A DNA stretch of 14,436 nucleotides, taken from positions 1-14,436 of the forward strand of contig CALDPJ010000106.1 of assembly GCA_937911795.1 (NCBI GenBank), read 5' to 3'. The first letter of the stretch is position 1, and every line of letters starts with the position of its first letter. Under the pieces are notes generated by a model. It had not been told where the DNA came from. It did not search any database and saw only the letters and a program-made list of their open reading frames with translations. This document shows, piece after piece, positions 1 through 8,900 of this stretch. The DNA comes from an uncultured Flavobacteriales bacterium. Lineage in GTDB: Bacteria; Bacteroidota; Bacteroidia; Flavobacteriales_D; SKUL01. The translations under genes were made by a program, and so were the position numbers.

Positions 1-607
1 CGGCTCGCCCGGAGCCACGGACGGGTGAGCCCTGGAGCAGCCCGCGCCCGCGCGGCTCACCGACGGCCTCGAAGCGCGTCGCCCACGACGACGTCTTCTC
101 GCGGATCACCTCGCCCAGCCGCTCCGAGCGGCGCAGCAGGTCGCCCGCCTGGATGGCCTCCAGCTGCGCGAGGGCAGCCGCACAGGCGATGGGATTGCCC
201 AGAAACGTGCTCGTGTGGATCGCCTCGCCTGTCGATACCGGCCACGCCTGCATGACGGTGGGCGAGCCGATCGCGGCACTGATCGGCAGGCTCCCGCTCA
301 GCGCCTTCCCGATCACGAGCAGATCCGGCACCACGTCCTCGTGCTCGCAGGCGAACCAGCGCCCTGTCCGGCCGCAGCCGGTGTATACCTCATCCAGGAT
401 CAGCAGGATGTTCTCGCCGTCGCAGCGCTCGCGCAGCCCCGCGAGGAAGCCGGGCGGAGGTACGTGGAGCCCGCCCCGCCCGAGGATCGGCTCGATGAGG
501 ATCGCGCCGATCGGGTGCGCGGTGAACTCTGCGTCCCGGATGATGCGATCGAGGGCTTCGAAGACGGCCCTGGAGCCGGCGATCGGGTAGGGCGCGAAGC
601 GCACGCC
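1..607 (-). CDS. Class-III (PLP) aminotransferase, internal fragment, foreign GC-rich DNA
   Basis: The minus strand is open without a stop from about 607 to the window edge (202 codons). It reads as the central and C-terminal part of a fold-type I, class-III aminotransferase. In order it shows IEPILGRGG, then LILDEVYTGCGRTG (the Asp that contacts the PLP pyridine nitrogen), then VIGKALSGS with the Schiff-base Lys at codon 305-307. HTSTFLGNP and the start of the GRGLLQG segment follow. Such enzymes move an amino group between an omega-amine and a 2-oxo acid; the substrate cannot be told here. The 5' part is missing because the GC-rich DNA ends at about 607 inside a citrate synthase gene, and the 3' end runs off the window. 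GC and codon use differ sharply from everything to the right, so it very probably comes from another organism. The last residues (SPVRGSGRA) fit the family poorly, perhaps a local sequence error. Confidence 0.85.
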
Positions 608-613
608 CTGAAA
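596..613. other. Chimeric junction between GC-rich and Bacteroidota DNA
   Basis: To the left, minus-strand aminotransferase similarity continues up to about base 607 (VRFAPYP preceded by FQG). To the right, plus-strand citrate synthase similarity begins at about 605 (ALKDEYF). The two signals meet or overlap by only a few bases (gccctg), and base composition changes abruptly at the same point. Both genes are interrupted mid-domain. No transposase, inverted repeat or target duplication is visible, which favours an assembly or cloning artefact over natural insertion. Confidence 0.8.
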
Positions 614-850
614 GACGAATATTTCGTAGAGCGTCAGCTTTATCCAAATGTTGATTTTTACTCGGGCATCATTTACCGCGCGATAGGAATTCCTACCGAA
701 ATGTTTACGGTGATGTTTGCCATGGGAAGACTTCCGGGCTGGATTGCCCAGTGGAAAGAAATGATCGAACGTGGCGAGCCGATAGGACGTCCGCGCCAGA
801 TTTATGACGGAGCGAACATCCGCGATTTTGTCCCGATGGACAAGCGATAA
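605..850 (+). CDS. gltA: Citrate synthase, C-terminal fragment
   Basis: The last 81 codons of a type-I/II bacterial citrate synthase, which condenses acetyl-CoA with oxaloacetate in the TCA cycle. The recognisable part starts at ALKDEYFVER and runs through LYPNVDFYSG, whose Asp (codon 653-655) matches the catalytic Asp of the family. It continues through MFTVMFAMGRLPGWIAQW and IGRPRQIY, with the arginines that bind CoA and oxaloacetate, and ends in the typical DFVPMDKR tail. The same frame stays open upstream to base 215, but that stretch is only the antisense of the GC-rich aminotransferase and has no citrate synthase similarity. The gene is therefore cut at the 5' side at about 600-612. A strong terminator follows 21 bases after the stop. 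The sequence resembles Bacteroidota homologues from memory; no search was run. Confidence 0.9.
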   Translation, partial: ALKDEYFVERQLYPNVDFYSGIIYRAIGIPTEMFTVMFAMGRLPGWIAQWKEMIERGEPIGRPRQIYDGANIRDFVPMDKR

Positions 851-871
851 TAAATCTTACCTCACAATATT

Positions 872-909
872 AAAGTCCGACCTGCAACATGTCGGACTTT
901 TTTGTTTTT
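872..909 (+). terminator. Intrinsic terminator of citrate synthase
   Basis: A perfect 10-bp stem, aaagtccgac (872-881) with gtcggacttt (891-900), closes a 9-base loop and runs into a T-rich tract (tttgttttta). It lies 21 bases after the citrate synthase stop. It also sits just beyond the 3' end of the convergent transporter gene. Read from the minus strand the stem is followed by a poor U-tract, so it is mainly a plus-strand terminator. Confidence 0.85.
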
Positions 910-920
910 ATGACGTAAGT

Positions 921-2714
921 TTAAAACGGAAAGAAAAATGGAATGGTCAACGTGGCAAGCAACCAGAATAACAGGTTGAGCCAGGTTCCGACTTTCAGGA
1001 AATCAAAAAAGCGGTAATGGCCCGCGGAAAAAACCATGGTATTGGTTTGATAACCGATGGGCGTTGCAAAACTGGCAGAAGCCGAAAACATAACCGCCAT
1101 TAAAAACGGCAATACACTCAGATCTACTGAAATGGCAGTAGCAATTGCTATGGGTGTCATCAATGCGGCTGCAGCAGTATTAGACATGATCTCGGTAAGC
1201 AGTGAGGTCACCAGATACAGGCCCGACAAAACGGCCACCGGTCCCCATATACCCAACGGACTAATAATAGATTCAGCCAGTAGAATATCCAGTCCCGTAT
1301 TGCTCATGGCTGTTCCAAAGCTCAAGGCTCCGGCCATTAAAAAAACCACTTTCCAGTTGATGGCTTTGTACACTTCGGTCATGTTGATGCACCGGGTTAA
1401 TACCAAAACTACAACTGCAGCCACTACACCAGCAACAATGTTCAGCGTTCCGGTAGCGGCTAGAATCACCATGATGGCTATCACCGAAATAACTATGGCG
1501 AAGGTTCTTCGGTCGAATTCCGTAACATGATCTTCTGATAATAAAATGAATGGCGGATTCTGTGAAGTTTCCAGCTTTTTCAATTCCTGCACGTAATGTT
1601 TTTTGACTTCTGCCAGAATTACATCACCGGGTTTCATCTTAACCTCATACAAGTGTTCGTGCAGGATTTCTTCACGGTGACAAATTCCCAGCGGAATAGC
1701 GCGGAATCTGCGACGGAAATCCATTTCTTTCAAACTCTTTCCGCTGAACTCGGAGTTGGCCGTAATGACCATTTCAACCAACGCAGAATTGGTTCCTTTA
1801 AAATCATTTTCACCGATCAGGATGCCCGTATTTACCGCAATCCTTTCCCGGTCTTTCAGCAATTTGAGCTTTTCAACATTGCACCGCACTTTGAGTATAT
1901 CCCCCGTTTGCAGCCGAAAATCTCCGGCGGGTACATGCATCACCTCTTTGGAACGGCGCACTTCAATAATATCAATTCCCAACTCCGTTACCATAACGGT
2001 ATCCATGATCCGTTTTCCTACTGCTGATGCTTGTTCCAGCAATTGAATTTCTGCAATGTAATTCCGGAGATCATAACGTGCGCGAATACTTTGATTTGCA
2101 TTTCGTTGCGGCAACAGCCGGATTCCGATTACAATCATATAAATGATTCCGGCGGCAAGGAAAAGCAGGCCAAACAATGTAAAGTCAAACATCCCGATCG
2201 GAGCATAACCGTGTTTTTCGGCTATTCCACTTACCAGAAGATTGGTGGAAGTTCCTATCAATGTACACATCCCCCCAAAGACAGAGGCAAATGACAATGG
2301 AATCAGCATTTTGGTGGGCGACTGACCCGAAGCATGTGCAATTTGCAGAACCACCGGGATGAAAAATGCAACGACCGGAGTATTGTTGATAAAGGCCGAG
2401 ATGAACGCCACCATCAACATCATGATGATCATTCCGCCCATAAAGTTGTGACGAAACAACCCTGATAATCGCAATGTTACGACCTGCAAAGCACCGGTTT
2501 TTAACAGGGCGGCGCTGATGACAAACATAAACGCAACGGTAATGGTAGCAGGATTCGCAAAACCAGCAATACCTTCATCCGGAGTGATCACACCGAAAAT
2601 GACGAGCGCAATCATAGCCAAAATTGCAACCAGATCGGCCGATAACCAGTCTGTCGCAAACAGTACTATTGCCCCCAGAATAACCAGGATAGCTATGATT
2701 GCCATCGCGGTCAT
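921..2714 (-). CDS. SLC13/DASS-family anion:Na+ symporter with two TrkA-C domains
   Basis: A 597-residue inner-membrane transporter of the divalent anion:sodium symporter (ArsB/NhaD-like) fold, of usual length for the bacterial form with a cytosolic insert. The N-terminal half (1-200) has about five hydrophobic segments with INNTPVV (109-115) and TSTNLLV (155-161). A soluble block at about 205-385 looks like two TrkA-C (RCK-C) domains with LQTGDILKVRC and MKPGDVILAEV signatures. The C-terminal half (about 405-597) repeats the helix pattern with TEIMSNTAAAALMTP (507-521) and ATPIGYQTNTMV. The paired NNT/SNT loops are where this family binds sodium and the carboxylate or sulfate substrate. The substrate (dicarboxylate, sulfate or other) is undetermined. 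ATG at 2714 gives a hydrophobic N-terminus; Met4 is an alternative. It lies 167 bases downstream of the ornithine aminotransferase on the same strand and has a possible promoter of its own. Confidence 0.88.
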   Translation of the reverse strand: MTAMAIIAILVILGAIVLFATDWLSADLVAILAMIALVIFGVITPDEGIAGFANPATITVAFMFVISAALLKTGALQVVTLRLSGLFRHNFMGGMIIMMLMVAFISAFINNTPVVAFFIPVVLQIAHASGQSPTKMLIPLSFASVFGGMCTLIGTSTNLLVSGIAEKHGYAPIGMFDFTLFGLLFLAAGIIYMIVIGIRLLPQRNANQSIRARYDLRNYIAEIQLLEQASAVGKRIMDTVMVTELGIDIIEVRRSKEVMHVPAGDFRLQTGDILKVRCNVEKLKLLKDRERIAVNTGILIGENDFKGTNSALVEMVITANSEFSGKSLKEMDFRRRFRAIPLGICHREEILHEHLYEVKMKPGDVILAEVKKHYVQELKKLETSQNPPFILLSEDHVTEFDRRTFAIVISVIAIMVILAATGTLNIVAGVVAAVVVLVLTRCINMTEVYKAINWKVVFLMAGALSFGTAMSNTGLDILLAESIISPLGIWGPVAVLSGLYLVTSLLTEIMSNTAAAALMTPIAIATAISVDLSVLPFLMAVMFSASASFATPIGYQTNTMVFSAGHYRFFDFLKVGTWLNLLFWLLATLTIPFFFPF

Positions 2715-2734
2715 CGATTAGCGAACATCAGAAA

Positions 2735-2763
2735 GATTGAGTGGAATGCATGAAATCTCAATC
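2735..2763. repeat. Inverted repeat / hairpin in the transporter 5' leader
   Basis: Perfect 7-bp arms, gattgag (2735-2741) and ctcaatc (2757-2763), surround a 15-base loop containing the palindrome atgcat. It lies about 20 bases upstream of the transporter start codon, so it would be part of the mRNA leader. It could be an operator or an RNA hairpin near the initiation site; with 7-bp arms chance is possible. Confidence 0.35.
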
Positions 2764-2815
2764 GAACTACCGTGTATTGCATAAAACCAGATTTAGCGCA
2801 CCATTATGAACCCGC

Positions 2816-2823
2816 CAAATATA
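2816..2823 (-). promoter_or_regulatory. Candidate Bacteroidota -7 element for the transporter gene
   Basis: On the minus strand this reads TATATTTG, a full match to the Bacteroidota -7 consensus TAnnTTTG. It lies in the gap between the ornithine aminotransferase stop and the transporter start, giving a leader of roughly 95-100 bases. No good TTG -33 element is seen at the usual spacing, so the call rests on the -7 match and location. Confidence 0.4.
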
Positions 2824-2881
2824 CAATATTGGATGTGTCGGTTCATGCCTTTTACGCTACTACCGCGGGCCGATCGATGGC

Positions 2882-4168
2882 TCAGGAGTTTTCGAAAGTC
2901 TCGATGGTTTTGCGAATGATAGAAATGCATTCCATCAACTGCTCTTCGGTCATCACCAGCGGAGGCGCAAACCGAATAATATTGCCATGGGTAGGTTTTG
3001 CCAATAGTCCATTATCGCGAAGCTTCAGGCAAATTTTCCATGCGAGATCGCCTTCCGGAGAATCGTTGATGAGCAGGGCATTCAGCAAACCTTTGCCGCG
3101 AACTTTGGTGAGGATATCGAATGAATCAACGAGTTGCTGCATCTCCTCGCGAAACAATTTACCAAGCTTTCTGGCATGTGCAATCAACTTTTCATCCCGA
3201 ACAACCTCGAGTGCTGCAATGGCAACCCGTGCCGCCAGAGGATTTCCGCCAAAGGTAGAACCGTGCTGACCGGGTTTGATCACCATCATAATTTCATCAT
3301 CGGCCAGTACTGCTGACACCGGATATACCCCTCCGGAAAGTGCTTTACCAAGAATCAGAATATCGGGACGTGTATAAGTAGCCTGACGCTCACAGCTGTT
3401 CTCACACGAGCAATTTCCACAAACTGCCAAAAGACTTCCCGTTCTGGCTATCCCGGTCTGAACCTCATCAGCAATAAAAAGCACATTGCGCGATCTGCAC
3501 AATTCTGCCGCCTTCCGGATAAATTGTTCCCCGGGAACATTAACGCCAGCTTCGCCTTGAATGGGTTCCACAAGAAAACCTGCTACATTTTCTTCAGACA
3601 ATGCTTTTTCGAGCGCGTCAAGATCGTTGTACGGAATTCTGATAAAACCAGGCGTAAACGGACCAAAATTCTTGCGGGCATCTTCATCATTCGAAAAAGA
3701 AACAATCGTGGTGGTTCGTCCATGGAAATTGTTTTCGCAAACTATGATTTTGGCAGAATTTTCCGGCAAACCTTTCTTTTCGTAGGCCCACTTCCGACAC
3801 AACTTTATAGCGGTTTCAACGGCTTCTGCACCAGTGTTCATCGGCAACACCTTTTCAAACCCAAAAAATTCTGTCACGAACTTTTCGTATTCTCCGAGCT
3901 GGTCGTTATAAAAAGCCCGCGAGGTTAGTGTAAGCTTAGAAGCTTGTTCGGTTAATGCACCAATTATATGCGGATGGCAATGACCTTGATTAACAGCAGA
4001 ATAAGCCGACAGGAAATCAAAATATTGCTTTCCCTCCACATCCCACACATAAACACCTTCTCCTCTTTCAAGCACAACAGGTAGTGGATGATAATTGTGG
4101 GCGCCATATTTATTTTCCAGCTCAATTGCCTTTGTTGCGGCTCCGGAATTTTGAGTCAAAGTGTTCAT
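2882..4168 (-). CDS. rocD: Ornithine--oxo-acid aminotransferase
   Basis: A 428-residue cytosolic PLP enzyme that moves the delta-amino group of ornithine to 2-oxoglutarate, giving glutamate semialdehyde for proline and arginine metabolism. Family features in order: NYHPLPVVLERGEGVYVWDV near the N-terminus, PMNTGAEAVETA (109-120), CENNFHGRTTT (144-154), EPIQGEAG (201-208), DEVQTGIARTG (234-244), ILGKALSGG with the PLP Lys275, and QHGSTFGGNPLA (301-312). Length and motifs fit RocD better than acetylornithine or GABA aminotransferases, which share the fold. Between the DEVQTG loop and the PLP Lys it carries a cysteine-rich insertion (Cys250, 253, 255, 259), not found in the classical enzymes as I remember them. 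The ATG at 4168 starts just before the conserved region. It is divergent from the methyltransferase gene and upstream of the transporter; no functional link to the transporter is evident. Confidence 0.93.
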   Translation of the reverse strand: MNTLTQNSGAATKAIELENKYGAHNYHPLPVVLERGEGVYVWDVEGKQYFDFLSAYSAVNQGHCHPHIIGALTEQASKLTLTSRAFYNDQLGEYEKFVTEFFGFEKVLPMNTGAEAVETAIKLCRKWAYEKKGLPENSAKIIVCENNFHGRTTTIVSFSNDEDARKNFGPFTPGFIRIPYNDLDALEKALSEENVAGFLVEPIQGEAGVNVPGEQFIRKAAELCRSRNVLFIADEVQTGIARTGSLLAVCGNCSCENSCERQATYTRPDILILGKALSGGVYPVSAVLADDEIMMVIKPGQHGSTFGGNPLAARVAIAALEVVRDEKLIAHARKLGKLFREEMQQLVDSFDILTKVRGKGLLNALLINDSPEGDLAWKICLKLRDNGLLAKPTHGNIIRFAPPLVMTEEQLMECISIIRKTIETFENS

Positions 4169-4194
4169 GGTTTTGAAATTTAATGTGTGAAATA

Positions 4195-4202
4195 CAAGGA
4201 TA
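4195..4202 (-). promoter_or_regulatory. Weak candidate -7 element for rocD
   Basis: The minus strand reads TATCCTTG, one mismatch from TAnnTTTG, 27-34 bases upstream of the rocD start. No clear TTG is present at the -33 position, so this is only a plausible site in the divergent rocD/methyltransferase gap. Confidence 0.3.
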
Positions 4203-4310
4203 TCTTCGCGGAACTCCAGCCTATCCTATCTGAATTCTGAAGGAGCTTTCTCCATCTCTACAAAGATAGAAAATTGGGCGAAGAGCATACTTCAACAGAA
4301 TAAAATGCTG

Positions 4311-4339
4311 TTGGACTATGGTGGTTTGGTTAATTTTGC
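4311..4339 (+). promoter_or_regulatory. Bacteroidota-type promoter abutting the methyltransferase start (leaderless?)
   Basis: TTG at 4311-4313 and TAATTTTG at 4331-4338, a perfect TAnnTTTG match, are 17 bases apart. This is close to Bacteroidota -33/-7 spacing. Transcription would begin about 5-7 bases after the -7 box, at or next to the ATG at 4344, implying a leaderless or near-leaderless mRNA. The placement also supports 4344 rather than 4305 as the real start. Confidence 0.5.
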
Positions 4340-4343
4340 CGGC

Positions 4344-5780
4344 ATGGAAAAACTGCATATCGGACAGCGAATAGAGTTAATCGTTACCGGCTACGCTTTT
4401 GGAGGAAAAGGCATTGCGCGTCAGGTCACCGAACTCGGAGAAAAAGTCATTTTTATACAGAATGCTCTGCCCGGTCAGAAAGTGTTGGCCCGTGTGGTAA
4501 AAACCAAAAAACGCTATGCCGAATGCAAATTGGTTAAAGTTCTGGAGCGAAGTCCAGAAGAAACAGAAACCCCTTATCAGGATATTTCAGGTGCTCCCTA
4601 CGCACACTTGCCGGTAGAAGCTCAGAAGCAACTCAAAATGGCTTCGGCTTTGGATCTATACCAACGCATTGGCAAGGTGGCGGATATTGACGCTGTTTTT
4701 GATGAATGGATTGACACACCCGCAGCCTGGCACTACCGTAATAAAATGGAATACTCGTTCAGTTCCATCAACAGCGATCCGGAAACCGATCTGGAGTCTG
4801 ATAAGTTTTCTCTCGGATTTAAACGTCGTGGCTCCTGGTGGGCCGTAGAAAATCTCGATGCCGACAGTGGACTGTTTGATGCCGACTTTGAAAACAAGCT
4901 TCATTTACTTCGGGAATACTTCGAATCTACAGGGCTCGAAGCCTGGAACCCCCGTCAACGGAAAGGATATTACAAGAACCTGGTGGTGAGAAAAAGCTTT
5001 CATGAAAACCTTTTGTTGCTGAACCTGATAACCGCTGAAGATCCCGATCAGCAATTTGACGACGCCGCATTTGTGAAGGAATGTCTGCAGCTTTTCGGCG
5101 AAAGGGTTTGTGGGATTTTTCATTCCATAAACAACAGCACCGGAGATCGTTCAACCATTGAAGATGAGTTCATAGAATCCATTTATGGACGCGAACATCT
5201 TACCGAAAAATTACTGGGCCTGAGTTTTGAGATCGGGATTAAGAGCTTTTTTCAACCCAATCCTAAGTGTGCAGAGAAGCTATATTCCAAAGCGCTGGAT
5301 TATATTTCAGAGTCCGGAGATGTTTCATCCGAAGGTGTTATGCTCGACTTATTCTGCGGTACTGGCACCATTGCTCAATTACTGGCCGAAAAATTTCCTC
5401 ACCGCAAAGTGGTGGGCGTGGATATTGAACCATCGGCCATTGCAGACGCCCAGATGAATGCAGCGCGAAACAATATTGGTTCCCTGCGCTTTTTTGCAGG
5501 AGATGTTGGACAATTTTTGTTTCAGCACCCGGAATTCAATGATGCTATTGATGCTGCGGTGCTCGATCCACCCCGTGGAGGCATTGCTCCGAAAACGCTG
5601 CGGAAAATCATACGGCTGAATGCGAAGAAACTCGTATACATTTCCTGCAATCCGGCAACTCAGGCCCGCGACTGCGAAATTCTGGCCGAAGCCGGTTATG
5701 TTTTAAAACGACTGTCCCTGGTTGATCAGTTTCCGCACACAGCCCATGTGGAAGCAGTTGCAGAGTTTGTAAAATCATAG
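4344..5780 (+). CDS. TRAM-domain class I SAM-dependent RNA (uracil-5-)methyltransferase, RlmD/TrmA family
   Basis: A 478-residue cytosolic enzyme predicted to methylate C5 of a uridine in rRNA or tRNA using SAM. An N-terminal TRAM RNA-binding domain (about 1-64, with GYAFGGKGIAR) is followed by a central domain and a Rossmann methyltransferase domain. That domain shows FFQPNP (302-307), LDLFCGTGT (334-342, SAM loop), LDPPRGG (407-413), YISCNP with the nucleophile Cys435, and HTAHVE with the likely base Glu470. The segment that normally holds three Fe-S cysteines (C-x5-C-x2-C after the TRAM domain) reads TPYQDISGAPYAHLP, with no Cys, so it should be cluster-free. The frame is open to ATG 4305, but family similarity begins at MEKLHIG (4344) and a promoter lies between the two ATGs, so 4344 is preferred. 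Whether the target is 23S U1939, U747 or tRNA U54 cannot be decided here. Confidence 0.9.
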   Translation: MEKLHIGQRIELIVTGYAFGGKGIARQVTELGEKVIFIQNALPGQKVLARVVKTKKRYAECKLVKVLERSPEETETPYQDISGAPYAHLPVEAQKQLKMASALDLYQRIGKVADIDAVFDEWIDTPAAWHYRNKMEYSFSSINSDPETDLESDKFSLGFKRRGSWWAVENLDADSGLFDADFENKLHLLREYFESTGLEAWNPRQRKGYYKNLVVRKSFHENLLLLNLITAEDPDQQFDDAAFVKECLQLFGERVCGIFHSINNSTGDRSTIEDEFIESIYGREHLTEKLLGLSFEIGIKSFFQPNPKCAEKLYSKALDYISESGDVSSEGVMLDLFCGTGTIAQLLAEKFPHRKVVGVDIEPSAIADAQMNAARNNIGSLRFFAGDVGQFLFQHPEFNDAIDAAVLDPPRGGIAPKTLRKIIRLNAKKLVYISCNPATQARDCEILAEAGYVLKRLSLVDQFPHTAHVEAVAEFVKS

Positions 5781-5792
5781 GCCGGTCATTTT

Positions 5793-5822
5793 TTGTTTAG
5801 GTAAGCGGATTGTTTATTTTCG
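5793..5822 (+). promoter_or_regulatory. Candidate promoter of the CotH-like secreted protein gene
   Basis: TTG at 5793-5795 (within a T-run) and TATTTTCG at 5815-5822, one mismatch from TAnnTTTG, are separated by 19 bases, the usual Bacteroidota spacing. It lies in the gap after the methyltransferase stop and implies a leader of about 75 bases before ATG 5905. Confidence 0.45.
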
Positions 5823-5904
5823 CTGTATGCATTTTGATTTTCAGCAGATAGGATAATAACTACAGGTTTCAGACAACCCAAATGGCTGATCATCGTGATA
5901 TGCT

Positions 5905-8900
5905 ATGAAAACAACCAATCTACTTTCTATGAGGATTTTCATCTTCGCTTTTTTTCTGGCATTTTCTACAACGGCTCTTTCCCAACATCACACTGAGCCC
6001 GACAGCACTTTTCTACAGAATATGAGATCATCTTCTTCCAGTCAGGAATGGGACATCTGGATCAATGAAATTGGGGCGGTAAATAATGAAACCATTACCG
6101 ATGACCACGACGAATTCGAAGATTGGATTGAGATTTACAATTTCGGCGAAGATCCGGTAGACCTTCACTTAGCTTATGTTACTGACAACCCGGAAATTCC
6201 CACCAAACATCAGCTCATAGAAAACACTCCGGGAGAACTGATCATACCTCCGGGCGGCTTCCTCTTGTTGTGGGCCGACGATCAGATTGAGCAAGGCGCC
6301 ACTCACCTGAACTTCTCCCTCTCCGGAAGCGGCGAATATGTTGGGATTTACGAACCAGATGACACCGTGTTAGTCGACGGAATTGAATTTCCGCAACAAA
6401 TCTCTGATGTCTCTTACGGCCGAAATCCCGAAGGTGGTGACTGGAATTACTTTCCGACTCCGACGCCTGGTGCCGCCAATGACACGGAAGGGCTCTTTGA
6501 ACTTTTACCCACTCCTGTTTTTTCGAATGACAATGCCTTTTTTGCCGGAGCAGCAGACATTACCATTTCGGTGGATGATCCCGAAGCAGAAATCCGGTTT
6601 ACGATCAATGGTTCTACACCGACAGAAGAAAGTTCATTGTATACAGAGCCAGTGAACTTTGAAGAAACCACTATGCTCCGCGCACGAGCTTTCAAACCCG
6701 ATGCACTCCCCAGCCGGATTGCAACCAACACGTTTATCGGAGAAGATGATTTTCAACTGGATGTGGTATCACTCGTTACTGATTCAGCTCACCTCTGGGG
6801 AAACGCCGGCATCTATGACAACCGGTTTTCAGGAATCGAAAAACCATTACATATAGAATATTTCAGCGCTGCCGGCGAATTGCAGTTTGAAATTGATGGT
6901 GGTGTAAAGATTCACGCACCGGATACCCGTCCCCAGCAGTCTTTGCGATTATTTGCCCGTTCAGAATATGGAGATAAAAGGATTGAACATCAGATTTTTG
7001 AGCAAAAGGATGTGCATTGGTTTAAGCGGCTGGTTTTGCGACAGGCCGCAAACGATGGCCAGCAACTTGCGCGGACTCACTTCCGTGATGTTATGGCGCA
7101 TGAGTTATTTTCTGAAATGGATCCGGACAATATATATTCTGCCTATAAACCCGTACATGTTTATTTGAATGGTGAATACTGGGGAATTTACAATCTGCGC
7201 GAGCGGCAGGATCATCACTTTATAGAAAGCAACTATGGCTTTACCGACATCGACTTCCTTGAACGTACTGCCACGACCATCAACACCCGGGATCAACAGG
7301 CTGGCGACTGGGTAAATTATGATGCCATGCGCGATTATCTAATGGCCAACGACATGTCTGATCCTGAACATTATGAAGTAATTACCGACTGGATGGATAT
7401 TCGCAACTATGTGGACTATATGGTGACCGAAATCTGGACAGGAAACAGAGATTGGCTGACCAACAATGTTAAATACTACCGTCCGAGAAATATACCCGAA
7501 ACCAAATGGAAATGGATTCTTTGGGATACGGAATATGGTATGGGTTGTTATCCGGCCAACGATCATGGCAATCCGAATTTTGATGCTTTGCACATGGCGA
7601 TGAGCTGGGGTGGCTGGCCGCCGAACTGGGGAGTTCAAAACAGCACTTATATGATGAACAACCTGAAGGACAATCCGGAATTCGTTGATTATTTCATCAC
7701 ACGGCATGCAGATCTACTCAATTCCAAACTGAAACCAGACAACGTTCTCGAAAAGGTGGATGAATTTGTTGATCTGTACGAAGAAGACATGCCGAAGCAG
7801 GTAGATCGTTGGGGATATTCCATGAATACCTGGTACAACTCCATTCAATCTCTCAATAACTGGATTGGTCCACGCGCTTCATTTTGCCGGCAACACATCA
7901 TGAACAAATGGGAACACGCAACTGCCGAGCACATCATCAACCTGAATGTTCAGCCCGAAGGAGCAGGATATATTAAAATCAATACCATATTTACCGACGA
8001 GCTGCCCTGGCAAGGATATTATTTTGAAGGCGTACCGGTTGTTTTGACCGCTGTTGCCAATTCGGGTTATGAATTTCAGGAATGGCTCGAAACCGGAATT
8101 GACACCAATCAGCTTGAAGTTTGGTTAACCGGCGACTCCACCTTAACAGCACTCTTTGAAGTTTCCGAAATTCTACCCGATCAGATCGTCATCAATGAAA
8201 TCAATTATAAATCTGCTCCATTTCTGGATTCAGGAGATTGGATTGAATTAACCAACGTTGGAGAAAATATTGTTTCTCTTGCTGACTGGAATTTCAGAGA
8301 CGGCAACGATGAAAATATTTACACATTTCCTCAGGGAGCAACGCTAGCTCCGGATGAATTCGTGATCCTTTGCAACAGCATTTCATCTTTCTTTCCGGTT
8401 TATCCTGCAATGGAAAATGTATACGGACCATTTGACTTTGGATTGAGCAATAACGGCGAGATTCTGAGACTATATAATGCCGACAATGTATTGATGGATC
8501 ACGTGAATTACGGTATTACAAATCCCTGGCCTGAAACTCCAAACGGGCAGGGAACCACCCTCGAATTGACCGATCCTTCTTATGATAACTCAATACCAGA
8601 GAACTGGTTTGCCCGCGAAATCCCGGGTGGTTCTCCCGGCTTTCCGAACACCTATATCACGCATGTTGGTGCACCTTCAGAAATGGATCTTGTAGTATTT
8701 CCGAATCCTTCCGATGGCATATTTTTCGTGCACATTTCAGCTCCAACCCTGCCGGTGGATGTGCATATTTTTAATCATCTGGGGCAGATGGTCGATCATC
8801 AGGTTTATTCTCAGAACCAATTCAGTTTTTCTTTGGCTGACCAACCCGCCGGGATATATATTGCCCGGTTCAGTTCTGATGAAGGTATCCGAAGCATCCG

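Noticed and set aside
215..604. In-frame N-terminal extension of the citrate synthase fragment
   Set aside because: The frame is open only because it is antisense to the GC-rich aminotransferase codons; it has no citrate synthase similarity.
390..647. Arg/Pro-rich minus-strand frame starting with ATG
   Set aside because: It is a frame shadow of the aminotransferase in GC-rich DNA; the neighbouring frame carries all family motifs.
1057..2294. Several plus-strand frames opposite the transporter gene
   Set aside because: They mirror the transporter codons, show no family motifs, and break up across frames.
4305..4343. Thirteen-residue N-terminal extension of the methyltransferase
   Set aside because: TRAM similarity begins at 4344 and a promoter-like -7 box lies inside the extension.
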